Assembly (NCBI GenBank): GCA_000349905.1 | Contig: KB722736.1 | Coordinates: 2,245,428-2,309,427 of the forward strand | Direction of reading: 5' to 3' | Length of the DNA: 64,000 nucleotides | Source: Volvariella volvacea V23 | Taxonomy: Eukaryota; Basidiomycota; Agaricomycetes; Agaricales; Pluteaceae | Part shown: in pieces, positions 1 through 11,496 of the stretch | How positions within the stretch are numbered: position 1 is the first letter of the stretch | Layout: every line of letters starts with the position of its first letter | The notes under the pieces: model-generated | Database searches by the model: none | What the model was told of the DNA's origin: nothing | Seen by the model: the letters and a program-made list of their open reading frames with translations, nothing else | Translations under genes and position numbers: made by a program

Positions 1-265
1 GACAATGCAACGAGATAGTAATCGAAACGGAAGGAATGAAGAGAGTAGTAGACTTTAGGATACACTAAATTTCATTTTGATTTCACGAAGTAAAGGTGGG
101 ACAAAGGGATCGAGTGACCCAACCAGCGAGGTAGCGCAGGACTGGTAGGGTGTGTATCCACTGCACACGCCCGTGTAACATCAACGGGCATCCGAAGAAA
201 ATCAAGACATGAACCATAAATACGAAGCGCATGGTGCCAGCCAAAGGACTCGAAGGGAGGTTGGG

Positions 266-2678
266 TCATAGTCTGAACTCTTCGTTCTGGATTAAGGATA
301 CCGCTTTTTCCGAACGTGGCTTGATGGTGCATTGGAATGGCTTGGGATGACTACCGAACATTTCATGGTGAGGTGAGAAGCAGACAGAGGTAAATTAGAC
401 GTACCTAATTGTTCCTGTGGTGCTGTCATGAACGGGTTCGATTACTCTGCCGTTTTCCACTCGTTTGGAAACATCGAAGACGGCTAACGACATGGCACAC
501 GAAATCCAGACCGAAGCATCAGCTAGGTGCATCCCTAATGTGTTCGTAATGATCGTTACCAAAAGGTAAATGCCGCTGGTCAGCTATTCGCAACGTTATT
601 GGAGCAACACCAGAAAAGGAACGGATAGAAGTGGATGATTCACCTGGGCATGTTCTACAGAGTTTCATTCATAGAACGACAAACAAAAATTCGAAAAGCA
701 AAGCAATTAGCCGATTTTTCGTGACATGAGAATCGCAGAAAAAATTCAAACCGACCGTCTTCCGAAGCCAAATACGAATTCTCTGGGATCTGGTTCAGCT
801 GGTCGTTCTTCTGACGCAATAAAACGGTCCGGGTCGAATACGAATGGATCACGATAAACTTTGGGATCGTGGGTCAGCTTCCTGTAGAATTGAGCATGGT
901 ATTAGGCATCGTGTACAGGAAACGCCTCCCGCGTAGTAGATCAAGTCCGCGGCGGAAGCAAATGCTTCCAGTAAGTCAGCCGCTCACCATATGTTGGGTA
1001 TCACTAAGGACCCCTTGGGAATAAAGTACCCATCGTGGATGTCATCCTGCATCGCACGGTGCGGAATGGCTATGAGAACAGTAGAAAGTAAGGCTTCGAC
1101 TCAATATAGTGAGACAACTATCACAACTACGCACCTAGCGGGACAACAGTGTTCCAGCGGAAGACCTCCTTTACGAGAGCGCTTACATAGGGTAAGGATT
1201 CTCGATCTCCGAAACCAGGCAGCCTTTCATTACCAACAACGGCGTCTATCTCTGCCTGTGCCTTCCTCGCAACCGTGGGATACAGTGTCATCGCTAGGAA
1301 GAACGAGTAGATTGCAGAGACGGTCTGTTTTAAACCGTATTTAGGAAACGCAGAGTAAGCGTACACAAAGCACTACTTACGGTATCGGCAGCGCCTTAAA
1401 CAATAATGGGGAGGAGTAAGTCAGCACAAATCTTGAGCTTAGGCGACGGAGCAGAGGCGATGCGTAGAGGAATTGCACCCCAAGAGGATACTTACCCGAG
1501 TAAAGACTTGCCGCACTCCATTTCAGATCAAATTCTTCCTCGGAGGTAAGCTGCTTGCTTTCCAAGAGGGTCGAGGAAAACGAGATTGGTGCGGTGCCTG
1601 CGGCCTAAGGGTTGAGTGAAGGGTGCATAGTCAGAATCATGCTGGAGTCCCGGGGGCCTGGAATCACCAATTGCTGTTTAACATAGTTGTGAGGGAGTTC
1701 GACCATGTCCGCAAGTGTCGAAGCCCAGGACCTGGCCTTGCGTTGAAAGTCCGCGCCAGGGAACCATTGTGGAATGTGGCGTACTAATAATGCGCAATGA
1801 ATCGCTTGTCAGTATGTGGTACTTTGTAGAGTAAAAGGTCGCAGAAGAAGGCACAAAGTGAATACATACGGGCTGGTATGACGTCAACTAGGAATCCGCC
1901 TGGAGCAGTAGCCAGAGAGAACTGTTCTGTGGCCTTGTCGGCAAGTTCTACAAACGGATCATTGTTCTCCTTGACCTCGTATCCATATGAAATGCGGAGA
2001 ACGATTGCTCCCGCAGTTCTGCAATAGATACAGAGGATGAGAAGATGCAGGGTAGTTATGAAAATGAGGTGCCTTAACGGGAATATCCACTTACCTCCGT
2101 ATGTGGGCTGCAAGATCCTGTGGTCTGGTCAAGACTCGACGCAAAAAGCGACGGGTTTCGCACTCCTCTGCCGGAAGGTACTGCTTCATGATGGAAGGAC
2201 TTCCAATGAGATTGTGGAATAGGCGTCGATAGCGTCGAAAACGGTCTCCATAGGGCAGGAGGGCGAGGGTGTTCTTCCATCCAACGAGCTCACCGCCCAT
2301 TTGAAGGGTGGGCCTATCAGAATAAATCGAGCTCTTCTTGTCTAACATTCCGACAGCAGCTTTGGCAGAGTTGAGAATGATTAAATTTTGTCCCAGAACC
2401 GTCACAGTGCATATATCGCCTGGGTAGCCGATGCAAACGCTGTTCGTCAGGATGGTCCTACTCAGATTGGATCACTCACCCCAAATATCGCCCCATTGTG
2501 CAAAGGTAAGCCATTCCTTCTCTGAGGGCATGTCGAGGACATTGCCAACAAGTGGCAACCCCTTGGGACCAGGAGGAAGAGGAGCCCTGCGCCTCATGCG
2601 CAACAAACGCCCCAAGATAAGGAGCCCAAGAGCCACAAGACTGAAGTCAAGAGCAAAGGTGCAGTAACGGGAGAACAT
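266..2678 (-). CDS. Cytochrome P450 monooxygenase, 12 exons
   Basis: A haem-thiolate monooxygenase, membrane-anchored and probably in the ER, of unknown substrate. Twelve exons join in consistent phase to 511 codons: 2480-2678, 2095-2419, 1870-2018, 1668-1783, 1496-1604, 1381-1394, 1135-1324, 988-1069, 756-881, 644-654, 405-534 and 266-350. An N-terminal hydrophobic helix is followed by the proline hinge [12 protein letters not shown]. The I-helix motif reads AADTT, the K-helix ExxR reads EVFR, the PERF-type motif reads FDPDRF and the haem loop reads FGFGRRTCPG. The C-terminus FQCTIKPRS is typical of Agaricomycete CYP64/CYP5144-like enzymes. Two exons are only 14 and 11 bases long; they carry the oxygen-activation motif and the haem cysteine. 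The 5' splice site after exon 9 is GTCGGT, which is less usual. I first took it for a pseudogene because no long frame covers it, but no stop or frameshift remains after splicing. The subfamily is a guess. Confidence 0.9.
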
Positions 2679-4363
2679 GCTGCGAATGCGATTACGGGGT
2701 GTTAGTAGATATACGGATATGTGGCGAGTAGTTCGGCGGTGACAGGCCGTTACAGGGTTGATGAGACCGGGGAGGGAATATGAAGGGACGGCGAAATGGC
2801 AGAGAGCGAGCTTGAAAGGAATGTGGTGTGTGGAGATTATGGACGTAGGACGTATGAGTTAGGATATACGCCGGAAAGGATCTTGGGGGAATGCGCTGAC
2901 AGGAGGGGATTTTAAAGGGCAGATACGAATGGACCAGGACCAGACCGAGTTGCAAACTTGGTTTGCGCGCGGAATAATTCATAAACCATCAACAGCGCAG
3001 GCCCCTCCCAATCCGCTAGCTGTCTCTTCCCATTTCTGCTCCAATCCCCGCGGGAACCGTTGCATTGAGTAATGCGACTCAGAGCTTCTTGAGAAGCGCC
3101 CAGTTCCCCTCCTCAACTCCAGATACTTTATCTGGCGGCGGCGACCACGAGGCAGCGACACCATTAACATCTCGTAGAACTTGACGACTGAACGTACACG
3201 TGTAGACTTATTCGCAAATTTCTCTCTTTCCTTTCCACGAAGACGAAGACGGGCTCTCAATAATGATGCGTGAGCAAGGGCTGCCACAGGCACTCTTGTA
3301 TAGTCCCAGGGTGGACGAAAGGCAGCGAAATGATGAGTAATGGACTACCGGAAGCTGGACTCTCGGTGCGGTCCTGCCATAACAAATTTCCAAATCGCAC
3401 CGGGCAAGCCCTCCGGAGTCGTAATGAACAAAAGGTCGGCAGAGACATTGCTGTTTGCATTGCGTTCCTTGCGAGTCCCAAGAAGAAGTCGCTCAAGTCA
3501 AAATTTTGTGGTGGCAAGCTGAGCAGGTGGGCCACTTAGTTTAGTCGACGTGAGATTTGCCAGGGGGTGGTGCCACTCAAATGTCAATCAGCCACGAGGT
3601 TTCCAGCAGAGGCCGCCCCCTATCAGCAGCTCAGAGGCCTTCTATCACAAGATAAGAACCGAGAAGTTCCTGCAGATGATGGTTCCAGTCCAAGGCGAGT
3701 AGAATGTGGTGCTGAGAAGGATCTAATTTGTTTGGCGTTCTAGTCCACCGTGACACTCGTGACCCGGAAATGGCAAACTGCCCAAACGAGTCCAGGCTAG
3801 TGTGGGCAAGTCAAAAAAATCTTTGAAGGGACCGAAGGAACCACTCCAATTCAGGCTTCGGCCAGGAAAAAAGTTACTCTGAAGAACTCTGGCCCGAGTT
3901 CTGAGGACCATATGCCAACGACAATCTGAATCCAGCCATTGAATATTAGCACTAGTATTCTTCCCAGCGCTGTGTACACCTCTGTCGGCCTGCTCGTAAC
4001 GCTCGTTATATTTCATGTCTTTAGTTAAGCTCAGTGCAAGATCGTCATCACAGATACATCGACGTCAACCATCAAGAAGCAAAACGTTTCCCTTTTTCCA
4101 CCATCAACCGGACCACCCGCCTTCGACCTTCCGTACTTCCATCATGTCCTGTCGGCTTTCTCTTCCCCGTTTTTCCTCTGATAAACGGGCAGAGGCGTTA
4201 GACCTTGCAAGGGAAATGGTAAGTCGTTATCAATATTAACCACAGTCCAAGTATTCTGGAAACAGTAGGCGTACTCGTGTGTTGTGTCAATTTTGATAGA
4301 TATATTGGCGGGAATCTGGATTGGAGGGGCAGCAAAAGTGGAGAGAAAGGAGATGGAAGACTA
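2679..4363. other. Intergenic stretch with only weak open frames
   Basis: This holds the P450 promoter at its left end and probably relics of something else. Overlapping minus-strand open frames lie at 2979-3293 (arginine-rich) and 3257-3535, and another at 3723-4016; I recognise none of them. On the plus strand an ATG at 4144 opens 25 codons ending in a good splice donor (AUG|GTAAGT), followed by possible acceptors near 4250 and 4300. Such a gene would run tail-to-tail into the DUF6534 gene. None of this is strong enough to call a gene. Confidence 0.4.
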
Positions 4364-6358
4364 TTAGTTCATATGTAGCAAGTCAAAGGCATTGCGGCGA
4401 GGGGAATAAAATACATTGGCTGCCACTCGGTGGCTCTGTTGACCTGTTTTTGTGATGGACTGAAGAGAGAAGGATATATCCTCCTGGTCATCCCCCAAAC
4501 CTCTGATACCCTTACGTGCGTTGAGCGTGGCAAGTATCGAGTTGCTATACACTATATAAGTGGCAATAGTCCATGTTGTGGACAGCGTAAGTTGGCGAAA
4601 CAAATGTGTTGTCAATTTTCGCGCGACACGTCCTAGCGTACACCACTCACATCGTCCCAAACTGAAATAGAAAGCGACATATATTAATGTGTGACCCCAG
4701 ACCAAGATCTACCAGATTATGGGATTAGTATCCCCTATTTGGATACCCTGGTATGTACTTACTGTGAGTAGAGATGCAGCCGCACAGATACTCGTCAATA
4801 CTCCTGTACTGACAGTGAATATGATCTTTTGGAGAAAACATTCCACCGCTTAGGCATGAAGACACCAAATAAATGAGCGACGCGTTACCAGCTTGCTTAT
4901 CATAGTATCCGAGCGTTTGAACCCCGTTCGAGAACGCTGAAGGTAGTAGAATAATGACGCCGCAATAAGGACATCCGTAACTACTGTCAATACATTGACA
5001 GTCATGGAAAGGCCCTGCACGGAAATGTGTCTATGATTAATGCCTCGTTTTGAGGGACAATCCACACCTTGAGCTGTTCCAATACCGGCCACGTTTTAAG
5101 CTTTAGCCTAAGCAACACGCCAATGAAACTCGTTGCCTAACATAAAAACGGAATGACTCACGATTGAATTGTAAATACTGGGGTTTCCATGGTGAAGATT
5201 AGGATCTGTATTACAACTTGAGTAATAGGGTACATACCGATGGAGCAAGCTTGGTGATGCAATCACTCTTCAGTGAGTCGAATATTTTGTGTTTAGCGAG
5301 TTGACTCACTGAAGCCTGCGAGGACGAGCGCCGTCTGTCACACGGGGGTCAATGTTTTGTAATTAGGTCATAGACAAAGATACGCACAATCAATGCTGTA
5401 AGGAGGAAATTCTTGTTGCTTACTGTGGCGGCGTTATTCTTTCGTCAAGAGAATGTTGGCAAAGTCACGTACGCCTCCACACCCGTAGTGTCAAGAAACT
5501 GGGGACATGTCAGCGCTAGAAACTGGTAACCTCGTTGAAGATTTTATACCTTTGCACCAGGAGTCCAATGAATGCCTGCGGTTTATGACGTTAGGGTTCT
5601 TCATAGAATATCTCGAGAAGCGCACTCAACATTGAAAAGAACCTCAAGCTTGACTTGGCATTACTGGGAGTTATTGAGGCCGACCAGAAGCAAGATACGT
5701 ACGAGGATGCTCCTACAATATTCGTCAGCTGAAAGGAAGCACTCAAAGTTTTTCACGACTTACCATACCATGTCAACAAGACCAAGAGGATTGTTGTAAT
5801 TGGAAATCACATAATGGTAAACTGAAACCACTGTTCGACACGTCATTCACACTGTTTCAGAAAACCCTACCAGTATGAGAAATCAACCCTTGGTGGATGC
5901 TATCAAAGACCCAGACTCCGGCAACCTGATTCCTTATCTCAAGACTGGTTGGATTGGGCGAAACGCGAAAGCACGCTACCAAGGTTCGGATATACCACAC
6001 GTCCTGAAAAGAAACTACATATGTTGGCGGGAAACGCTAGTTTTGGGGGACAACTTACGGAGGGGTATCGATTATAATAGTACCAAGTTTGCACGCAGGA
6101 AACTACACATCCCCTCAGAATCTTCGGCCTACAAGCAGAAACAAAACAAAGTATCCTCACCGCCATACAACCTGACATCACGTTAAGGATCTGCATCAAA
6201 CAAGACAGATTAACATATCTTACATCGCTGCAAAAATGACCCCAATGAGTGCGGCACCCATTCTAGTATTTGGAATTCCACATAAGTGATGCAAACCAAC
6301 GAGAAACTGCGGGCACATACGTGTTATCCACTTGGAGGTGCTGACTATTGGAATTCAT
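4364..6358 (-). CDS. DUF6534-family integral membrane protein, micro-exon rich
   Basis: A multi-pass membrane protein of the large Agaricomycete DUF6534 family, whose function is unknown. The start ATG is at 6358 (MNSNSQHLQVDN). Family landmarks in order are MGAALIGVIF, VSCVQTWYYYNRYP, FDSIHQGLISHT, YNNPLGLVDMVWSIL, LEVLFN, AFIGLLVQSFLTLRVWRLSNKN, the DUF6534 core VVTDVLIAASLFYYLQRSRTGF, IYVAFYFSLGR, LYSNSILATLNARK and EDISFSLQS near the end. The coding sequence is broken into about sixteen exons, many tiny: 6161-6171 (11 bases), 5703-5712 (10), 5631-5648 (18), 5550-5575, 5473-5498, 5388-5422, 5310-5334, 5238-5249 (12) and 5162-5177 (16). Phases agree across these joins. The join near 5970-5990, after VACFR, is the least certain. 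The sequence stays in frame to the stop, so I treat it as functional. Confidence 0.85.
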
Positions 6359-7200
6359 GTCTTCAGGATAAATCAACGCCAGCGGACTGCAGTGATAGAT
6401 GCCGAGTAGAATATCGTAGGCTGTGGAGCAATGTAGTAATGATGGAATGCAGTTCAGAACTCTTGAATCATATACAGTAGTGATAGTTGCAACCAGGACA
6501 GGGGATGAAGGAGATGAGACTGTGGAAGGTGAAGGAAGGTGAGAACCGCCTGGTCTCAAAAGGCACCCCCAGCACGAACTGAATGCCTTAAAAGACGTTT
6601 AGCCAAAAATCGAGATTGCTGGAGGAAGAAGACGCCAGGAGAGCACGGAGCGGATCGATAACATCGGAAATTAGTGTCTGTTGGCCATACGCCCGTAGCA
6701 AGGACCTCAAACTTTGATACATAGTATATTCTTTTTTCGGAAGCTAGTAACCAAGCACGCTGCGAGGTTACGGAGTTCAAGAGAGAGAGAGAGATGCAGC
6801 TCAGGTTCCCTCTCTGCATACCATTGCTTGACCTTTCAAGGGTAGCAGGAAGTAAAATATCAAGACAGCTGGCGCACGTTGCGTAGCATGTGCTGGAATG
6901 CACGTTGAGAAGCGATTGATAAGCTTGACATTCTAGCTTGGGTGGAGTCCATTTATTAAAGAAGCAACCAGGAGTGAGCCGAAGAAAAAAATAGCATAAA
7001 CGAGGTATGGACCTACCCAATGCAGTTTCGTGGCGTGTACTGTAAGCTTCAAATGGAGTTCTCAAGACGTAAATAGAGGTGCCGCTCGTGTTCGGGGTAG
7101 CTGCAGCGCAATTCTGAATATTGCGGGCAACCGTGCACGAGTTATTTGCATTTCGATTGGCAACGTGGATAATTTATCAACTTCTCGTATTCTTGTTTGG
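6359..7200. other. Intergenic, nothing convincing
   Basis: This contains the upstream region of the DUF6534 gene. A 169-codon minus-strand frame at 6556-7065 has no recognisable domain and runs through plausible intron signals in a third frame, so I do not call it. A short GA repeat sits near 6780-6793. Confidence 0.4.
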
Positions 7201-7204
7201 ATTG

Positions 7205-8165
7205 TCACGAGCATGGAGTGAGAAGCCATGTTTCTTGCCTAACCAGTCCAACCAACGAGCGGTGCAGAATGAACGAGCAAAGGTTGGCCCATTCGTCAGC
7301 CCGCATGGCAGGGTCATCGAGGAATTGAGTTATTAGAGGGAGGGTATGCAGGAATAACTGATGTACCAGACAGCCGATGGCATAGAGCATTGGCGGAAAA
7401 TGAGCACGGGGCATCAAGAGTACCAACGGGGTTGATGTGCGCACTGCCATCACACCATAAAGATCTATGGGATTACTCTTGCTATCAAAAGGCAAGCCTT
7501 CTGCTCCACTGAACTGCCTGAAATTGTAACGGTGCCTTGGCCAGCAATCGCTCACCCCAGATATGGTGAATTTATTCGGGCAATTTGCTCGATGGAATCA
7601 CCAGTACAAACGTGCGGGGTAAGTGTATTCTTGGCGGAACGCTGGTCAAGGCTCCTTGAGTTGTGTATGATCAGATGGTAACTAGTGCCAGCACACAGGC
7701 GGAGGGCACACGCCGACGCCGACAGGATTCTTGCCCGACTGACGGTAGACTTTAGGAGGGGGCTATTCGCTTTACGGCAGTAGGGGCTCATACTGAAGCC
7801 AGGTCAGCGATCCTGATGCTAAACATCTGGCCAAGAGGTAGATTGATGATGCAGTGGCGGGACTGGGTGGGGATGGTTCACTCACACTGGTAAGCGTAAA
7901 CTATGTGCTTCTGCTTGCATCTGGGAGAAACTTATGGGCGGCGAGATATCGGGCAATACGGTGTAGTATGTCAATCCCTGTGGGGTAACTGACTTGTGAT
8001 AGTTGCAAGTCATGGCCGACCTTAAATGAGGCGTTCACAAAAATGAAGACAGTGCGGTATCTGAGTTGATGGTGGTACCGAGCACCTCCAAGTTGGAGAG
8101 GGTCGTCGGAGAGTGTGATGATGGTGTTTGGTTGCCAAGCTGAAGAACTTCTGAGTACCTTTCAG
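7205..8165 (-). CDS. Unrecognised coding-like segments, possible multi-exon gene
   Basis: Two open blocks look like exons but I do not recognise the family. Block one (minus, about 8165 down to a stop at 7901-7903) has about 85 codons with ordinary composition, including ITLSDDPLQLGG, VNASFKVGHDL and IDILHRIARYLAAHKFLP. Block two (minus, 7517 down to 7244) has a clean acceptor (TTTCAG) at its start and a GTTAGG donor at its end. It encodes about 90 residues including EGLPFDSKSNPIDLYG, a hydrophobic stretch MLYAIGCLVHQLFL and MRADEWANLCSFILHR. Between them (7545-7900) no frame clearly joins the two. They may be exons of one soluble or membrane-associated protein, a decayed gene, or chance. No start or stop is proposed. 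Confidence 0.35.
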
Positions 8166-8575
8166 GGTGGAGGCCACCTATAGTTGGCTGGGCTATACCC
8201 TCATCGTACATGCCTATCTCCTCAATGGCCTGCGCACAAGGCTGGAACACACTACGTGCACAGGCCATCATGAACCCAGATCCGCAGGGGCTGGGGATGC
8301 TAAGCAGTGTCGAGCCGTGTTACCAAGGTCAGATCAAAGAACGTGGACATAGACACATGGAAGGGGATAACGTCAAGACTTAAAGACGGATGATTCCTTT
8401 TGATTCGTTGTTAAAACCCATTCCAACTAGGGTTTCAATCTTGCCGACCCCCTCCTTTTGACATTCCCTTCCTTCGAGTCCGCGACTCCGGCCCTCCCCT
8501 TCGTTCGTCACCCCGGTGGTGTTGAAGCTGGCTTCACTTTCCTTGTCTATCCCTTGAATTATCGTCGGTCAGAGC
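8166..8575. other. Upstream region of the 7TM gene
   Basis: The last 180 bases before the ATG at 8576 are pyrimidine-rich, as is common in basidiomycete promoters and leaders. The part around 8170-8350 is open on both strands only for short distances. No other element was seen. Confidence 0.4.
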
Positions 8576-10266
8576 ATGGACGTGGCTGCTAATAATACGT
8601 CGGTCTCCCCAGGTACATCAATTTGACCCGATTTTATCACAACGCCTATTAACAAACATCCCGTACCCCAGACCAAACAGATCTCCCGGTGAATATCGTT
8701 AAAGGGACACACGACGAGCTCATCGCATTTTTGGTCCTCAACGTCTGGACGTCCCATTTCGGACTACCGTTGCTGCTGCTCATCATCTATTGGAAGAAGA
8801 TCCAGCGTCATCCCACATTCATTAGTTTGCTGGTGGCCTTCATTGTGGTGGGGCTGTGCGTATCGCAGGTGCTTCTTATTGTCTATTTTTCACTCACTGT
8901 CTCGCAGATCATCTAGTCTGCTGTAAGTGCGTATCAATACATGCCCAACGGAGTGTTGAATCGAGTGGAAGGCTATATGCAGGGAAGATAGAGGGGCCAG
9001 AGCCATCTAAACTACTGTGCCTCACTCAGGCTTCGTTATTGTATGGCATCACACCATTGTGAGTGTATCTGCCATCTATTTTCGTGCCCATTATGAATGA
9101 GGTGTGTAGGACGAGTTCTGCTGCACTCGTCCTTGTTATACAGGTGAGTTCATCTCTCCTGGCCGAGGTTTGTGTTCAAACCTTTGTTCGGAGATGTGGT
9201 TCGTCATCAGGGCTTCGTATCAAGGACAGGAATACCTAGACAGGGATCATATCCTTCGTTCGTGGGCGGTGGGTGAATGTTGATTCAGTCTGGACATCAG
9301 TGCTCATACGTATTATATCTAGATGCTAGTATTCCCCTGGTTTACGTTCGTCGTCACTGTCCTCACTACTGCTATAGTATGTCTTTGTACGGTGGTCCGG
9401 TGTACTGCTCCTAATAATGACAGGTTGGGTCCCAAAACCCTGACCGTATTTCTCGAAGTCGGCGCTTCTTCTATTGCTCTGTTGAAAACCTTCCACTGTA
9501 AGCTTCTTGCTATACACCAGAATTTATTAATTTCTCTGGCTCTCAGGACGAACACCATCACAACAGTTGCTGCCTTCTTTCTGTTCGCAACCTTTGTATA
9601 CGAAGGTGATCGAATTACTGCACTTACGCTCTAGACCTCTGACCCATTGCGGCATCAGTCTGGACCATGGCCTTTCTCTATAAGCGCTGGGTTGCAATAC
9701 GCAGACAAGGATCAAAATTGCGTTGGAACATGGAGCTCAGCCTGCCACTACGTATCTTGGCCTTTGGGATATTTGTCATCATTGCCTTGAGGTATGCGCA
9801 TTTGCCCTCAACCTACTTGAATCGTAGATTCACAGAGATGATAGTTTAAGCCTTCTGTCTGTAAATTCCCCAGAAACACCCATACCAGACCTTGTGATTG
9901 CATCAGGTATGGTATCTTTTCTTGCCGCTCTTATGCTGGCGCCTCGGGATTGACATGGCCACGATGACAGCTTCTACTGTTGTATTCTTCATATTTGGCA
10001 CGCAGGTGGTAAGATTCTCGTTGCATTGCTGATGACACGCGTCGTTATTGATGCGTCTTCAGGATATTCTCCGCGCGCTGTGCTTCTGGCGTAAAACGCC
10101 TCCCCCAGTCCCCAGCAAGGCACGACGCCTATCTATTGATAGCACCACCAAACCTGCCACGAAACCAGACAGTGATTTTGACTCTCTTCGGAAATGGAGC
10201 CTTCCTCATGGTGTCAATCAAACACAAGCAACAGTTGTTCGGATTGACTTGACGAAAGAAGTATGA
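8576..10266 (+). CDS. Seven-helix integral membrane protein, GPCR-like
   Basis: A membrane protein with about seven hydrophobic helices, of a family common in Agaricomycetes. By topology it resembles a G-protein-coupled receptor, but it is not a Ste3 pheromone receptor. The first exon (from 8576) encodes MDVAANNTSVSP with a possible glycosylation site. The second starts near 8672 and carries the first two helices, LPLLLLIIYWKK and FISLLVAFIVVG. A 15-base exon (SSSLL) follows, then YAGKIEGPEPSKLLCLTQAS, ALVLVIQMWFVIRASYQ, FPWFTFVVTVLTTAI, VAAFFLFATFVYEVW, LYKRWVAIRRQGSKL, ILAFGIFVIIALSLS and VVFFIFGTQDIL. The cytoplasmic tail begins CFWRKTPPP and ends at the stop before 10266. About eleven short introns join in phase. 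Ligand and signalling partner are unknown. Confidence 0.8.
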
Positions 10267-10708
10267 TATATTTGGGAAAACCGAGCAGAAATGCGGGAAG
10301 TGGGTAGTTGTGGGAGGTCTGTACATAGCTTTCTGGGGTTCCGGGTTGAAGCTTTGTATTGCTGCACTTAATTTACTTGCTGGCCCGAGATGATGGCGCA
10401 CGAGATGAGTGACGTTGCTTACATAATCGGAGCAGTATTCAAACACGAGAGCAAACTTCGGAACGGAATTTGTGGAAAATCGCTGTTGGTCGCATATTTC
10501 ATTCTCTGTTCGTCATGGCAGTGAGTAGCCAGGTCGCACGTCGCGCGCGCATCGTTCCTCACCTCTTCCTTCCACAGAGTCGCTGCTCTTCTGTCCTCCG
10601 TGTTGTCTCTCGACCTGGCCGTTTCATCCCGTACGTTGTTCTCTCAAAACATACACCGCGGGCTCGACCGTTTCTTTTCGCGTTCTTTTCCCTTATTTAA
10701 CTTGGACC
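10267..10708. other. Promoter region of the bL12m gene
   Basis: This lies between the 7TM stop and the ATG at 10709. The last 150 bases are pyrimidine-rich. A second ATG at 10516 opens a basic 60-codon frame that ends before 10709; I take it as leader sequence. Nothing else was seen. Confidence 0.4.
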
Positions 10709-11496
10709 ATGGCGCGTGTGTCTCCTTCCACTTCTAGCTCTCGAGCATCCGTCCCTGCATCACGATGGATGTCCACTGCGGCTGAATCTGCCTCTCAAAA
10801 CGCCCAAGCGCCACCGCCTGCAGCACCAACAGACCCACTCATTGGACAGCTAGTCGACGATATCTCAAAACTGACTCTACTACAAGCCGCAGACCTCGTC
10901 GCGGCACTCAAGGTACGTTGTGCCCATCTTCCTTGAGTTGCCGGAATGTTGACGAGTTGAACTCTACCCTCGCTCGAATCTTGCTGTCTACTTTGTTGCT
11001 GAAAAAATGGAATACAGACACGGCTGAACATTCAAGAAATTGCAATGCCAGCCGCTGCCCCTGCTGCCGCGCCAGCTAGTGTAGCTGCAGATGAACCTGT
11101 CGAGGTATGTCTAGCATGCTTCAATATCTATTTTTGCATTCCTTGGAAGGAAGAGTAATTAACCTCCTGCCTCGTGAATAGGAAAAGCCAAAGGAGAAGA
11201 CCGTCTTCAACGTCAAGTTGGAATCTTTCGACGCTGCTGCTAAGCCCAAGATCATCAAGGAGGTCAAGGCTTTGATACCCAACCTCACTCTCATTGATGT
11301 ATGTGCCATTTCGTCCGGCTGCCCATTTTGAAAATTTCCTCTTTCACTGCGGTCCAACCCTGACTTTTGCATTTTGTAGGCCAAGAAGTTCGTAGAGTCG
11401 GTGCCAAAGGTATTGAAGGAGAGCCTACCCAAAGAAGACGCAGAGAAACTCCAAAAAGTCTTCTCCGATTTGGGCGCCGTTGTCAAATTGGAGTAG
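10709..11496 (+). CDS. MRPL12: Mitochondrial large-subunit ribosomal protein bL12m
   Basis: A component of the stalk of the mitochondrial large ribosomal subunit, which recruits translation factors. Four exons (10709-10912, 11018-11104, 11182-11298, 11380-11496) give 174 residues. The N-terminus (MARVSPSTSSSRASV, then RWMSTA) is a typical mitochondrial presequence. The L7/L12 N-terminal dimerisation helix is LTLLQAADLVAALKTRL. An Ala/Pro hinge follows, then the C-terminal domain VFNVKLESFDAAAKPKIIKE, with DAKKFVESVPKVLKE and a final GAVVKLE. Length and domain order match mitochondrial L12. The start was chosen because it gives the presequence directly. Confidence 0.95.

Noticed and set aside
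991..1344. 117-codon plus-strand frame
   Set aside because: Antisense to P450 exons E7 and E8.
266..2678. P450 pseudogene
   Set aside because: No single frame covers it, but twelve exons with consistent phase give an uninterrupted 511-codon protein with all signature motifs.
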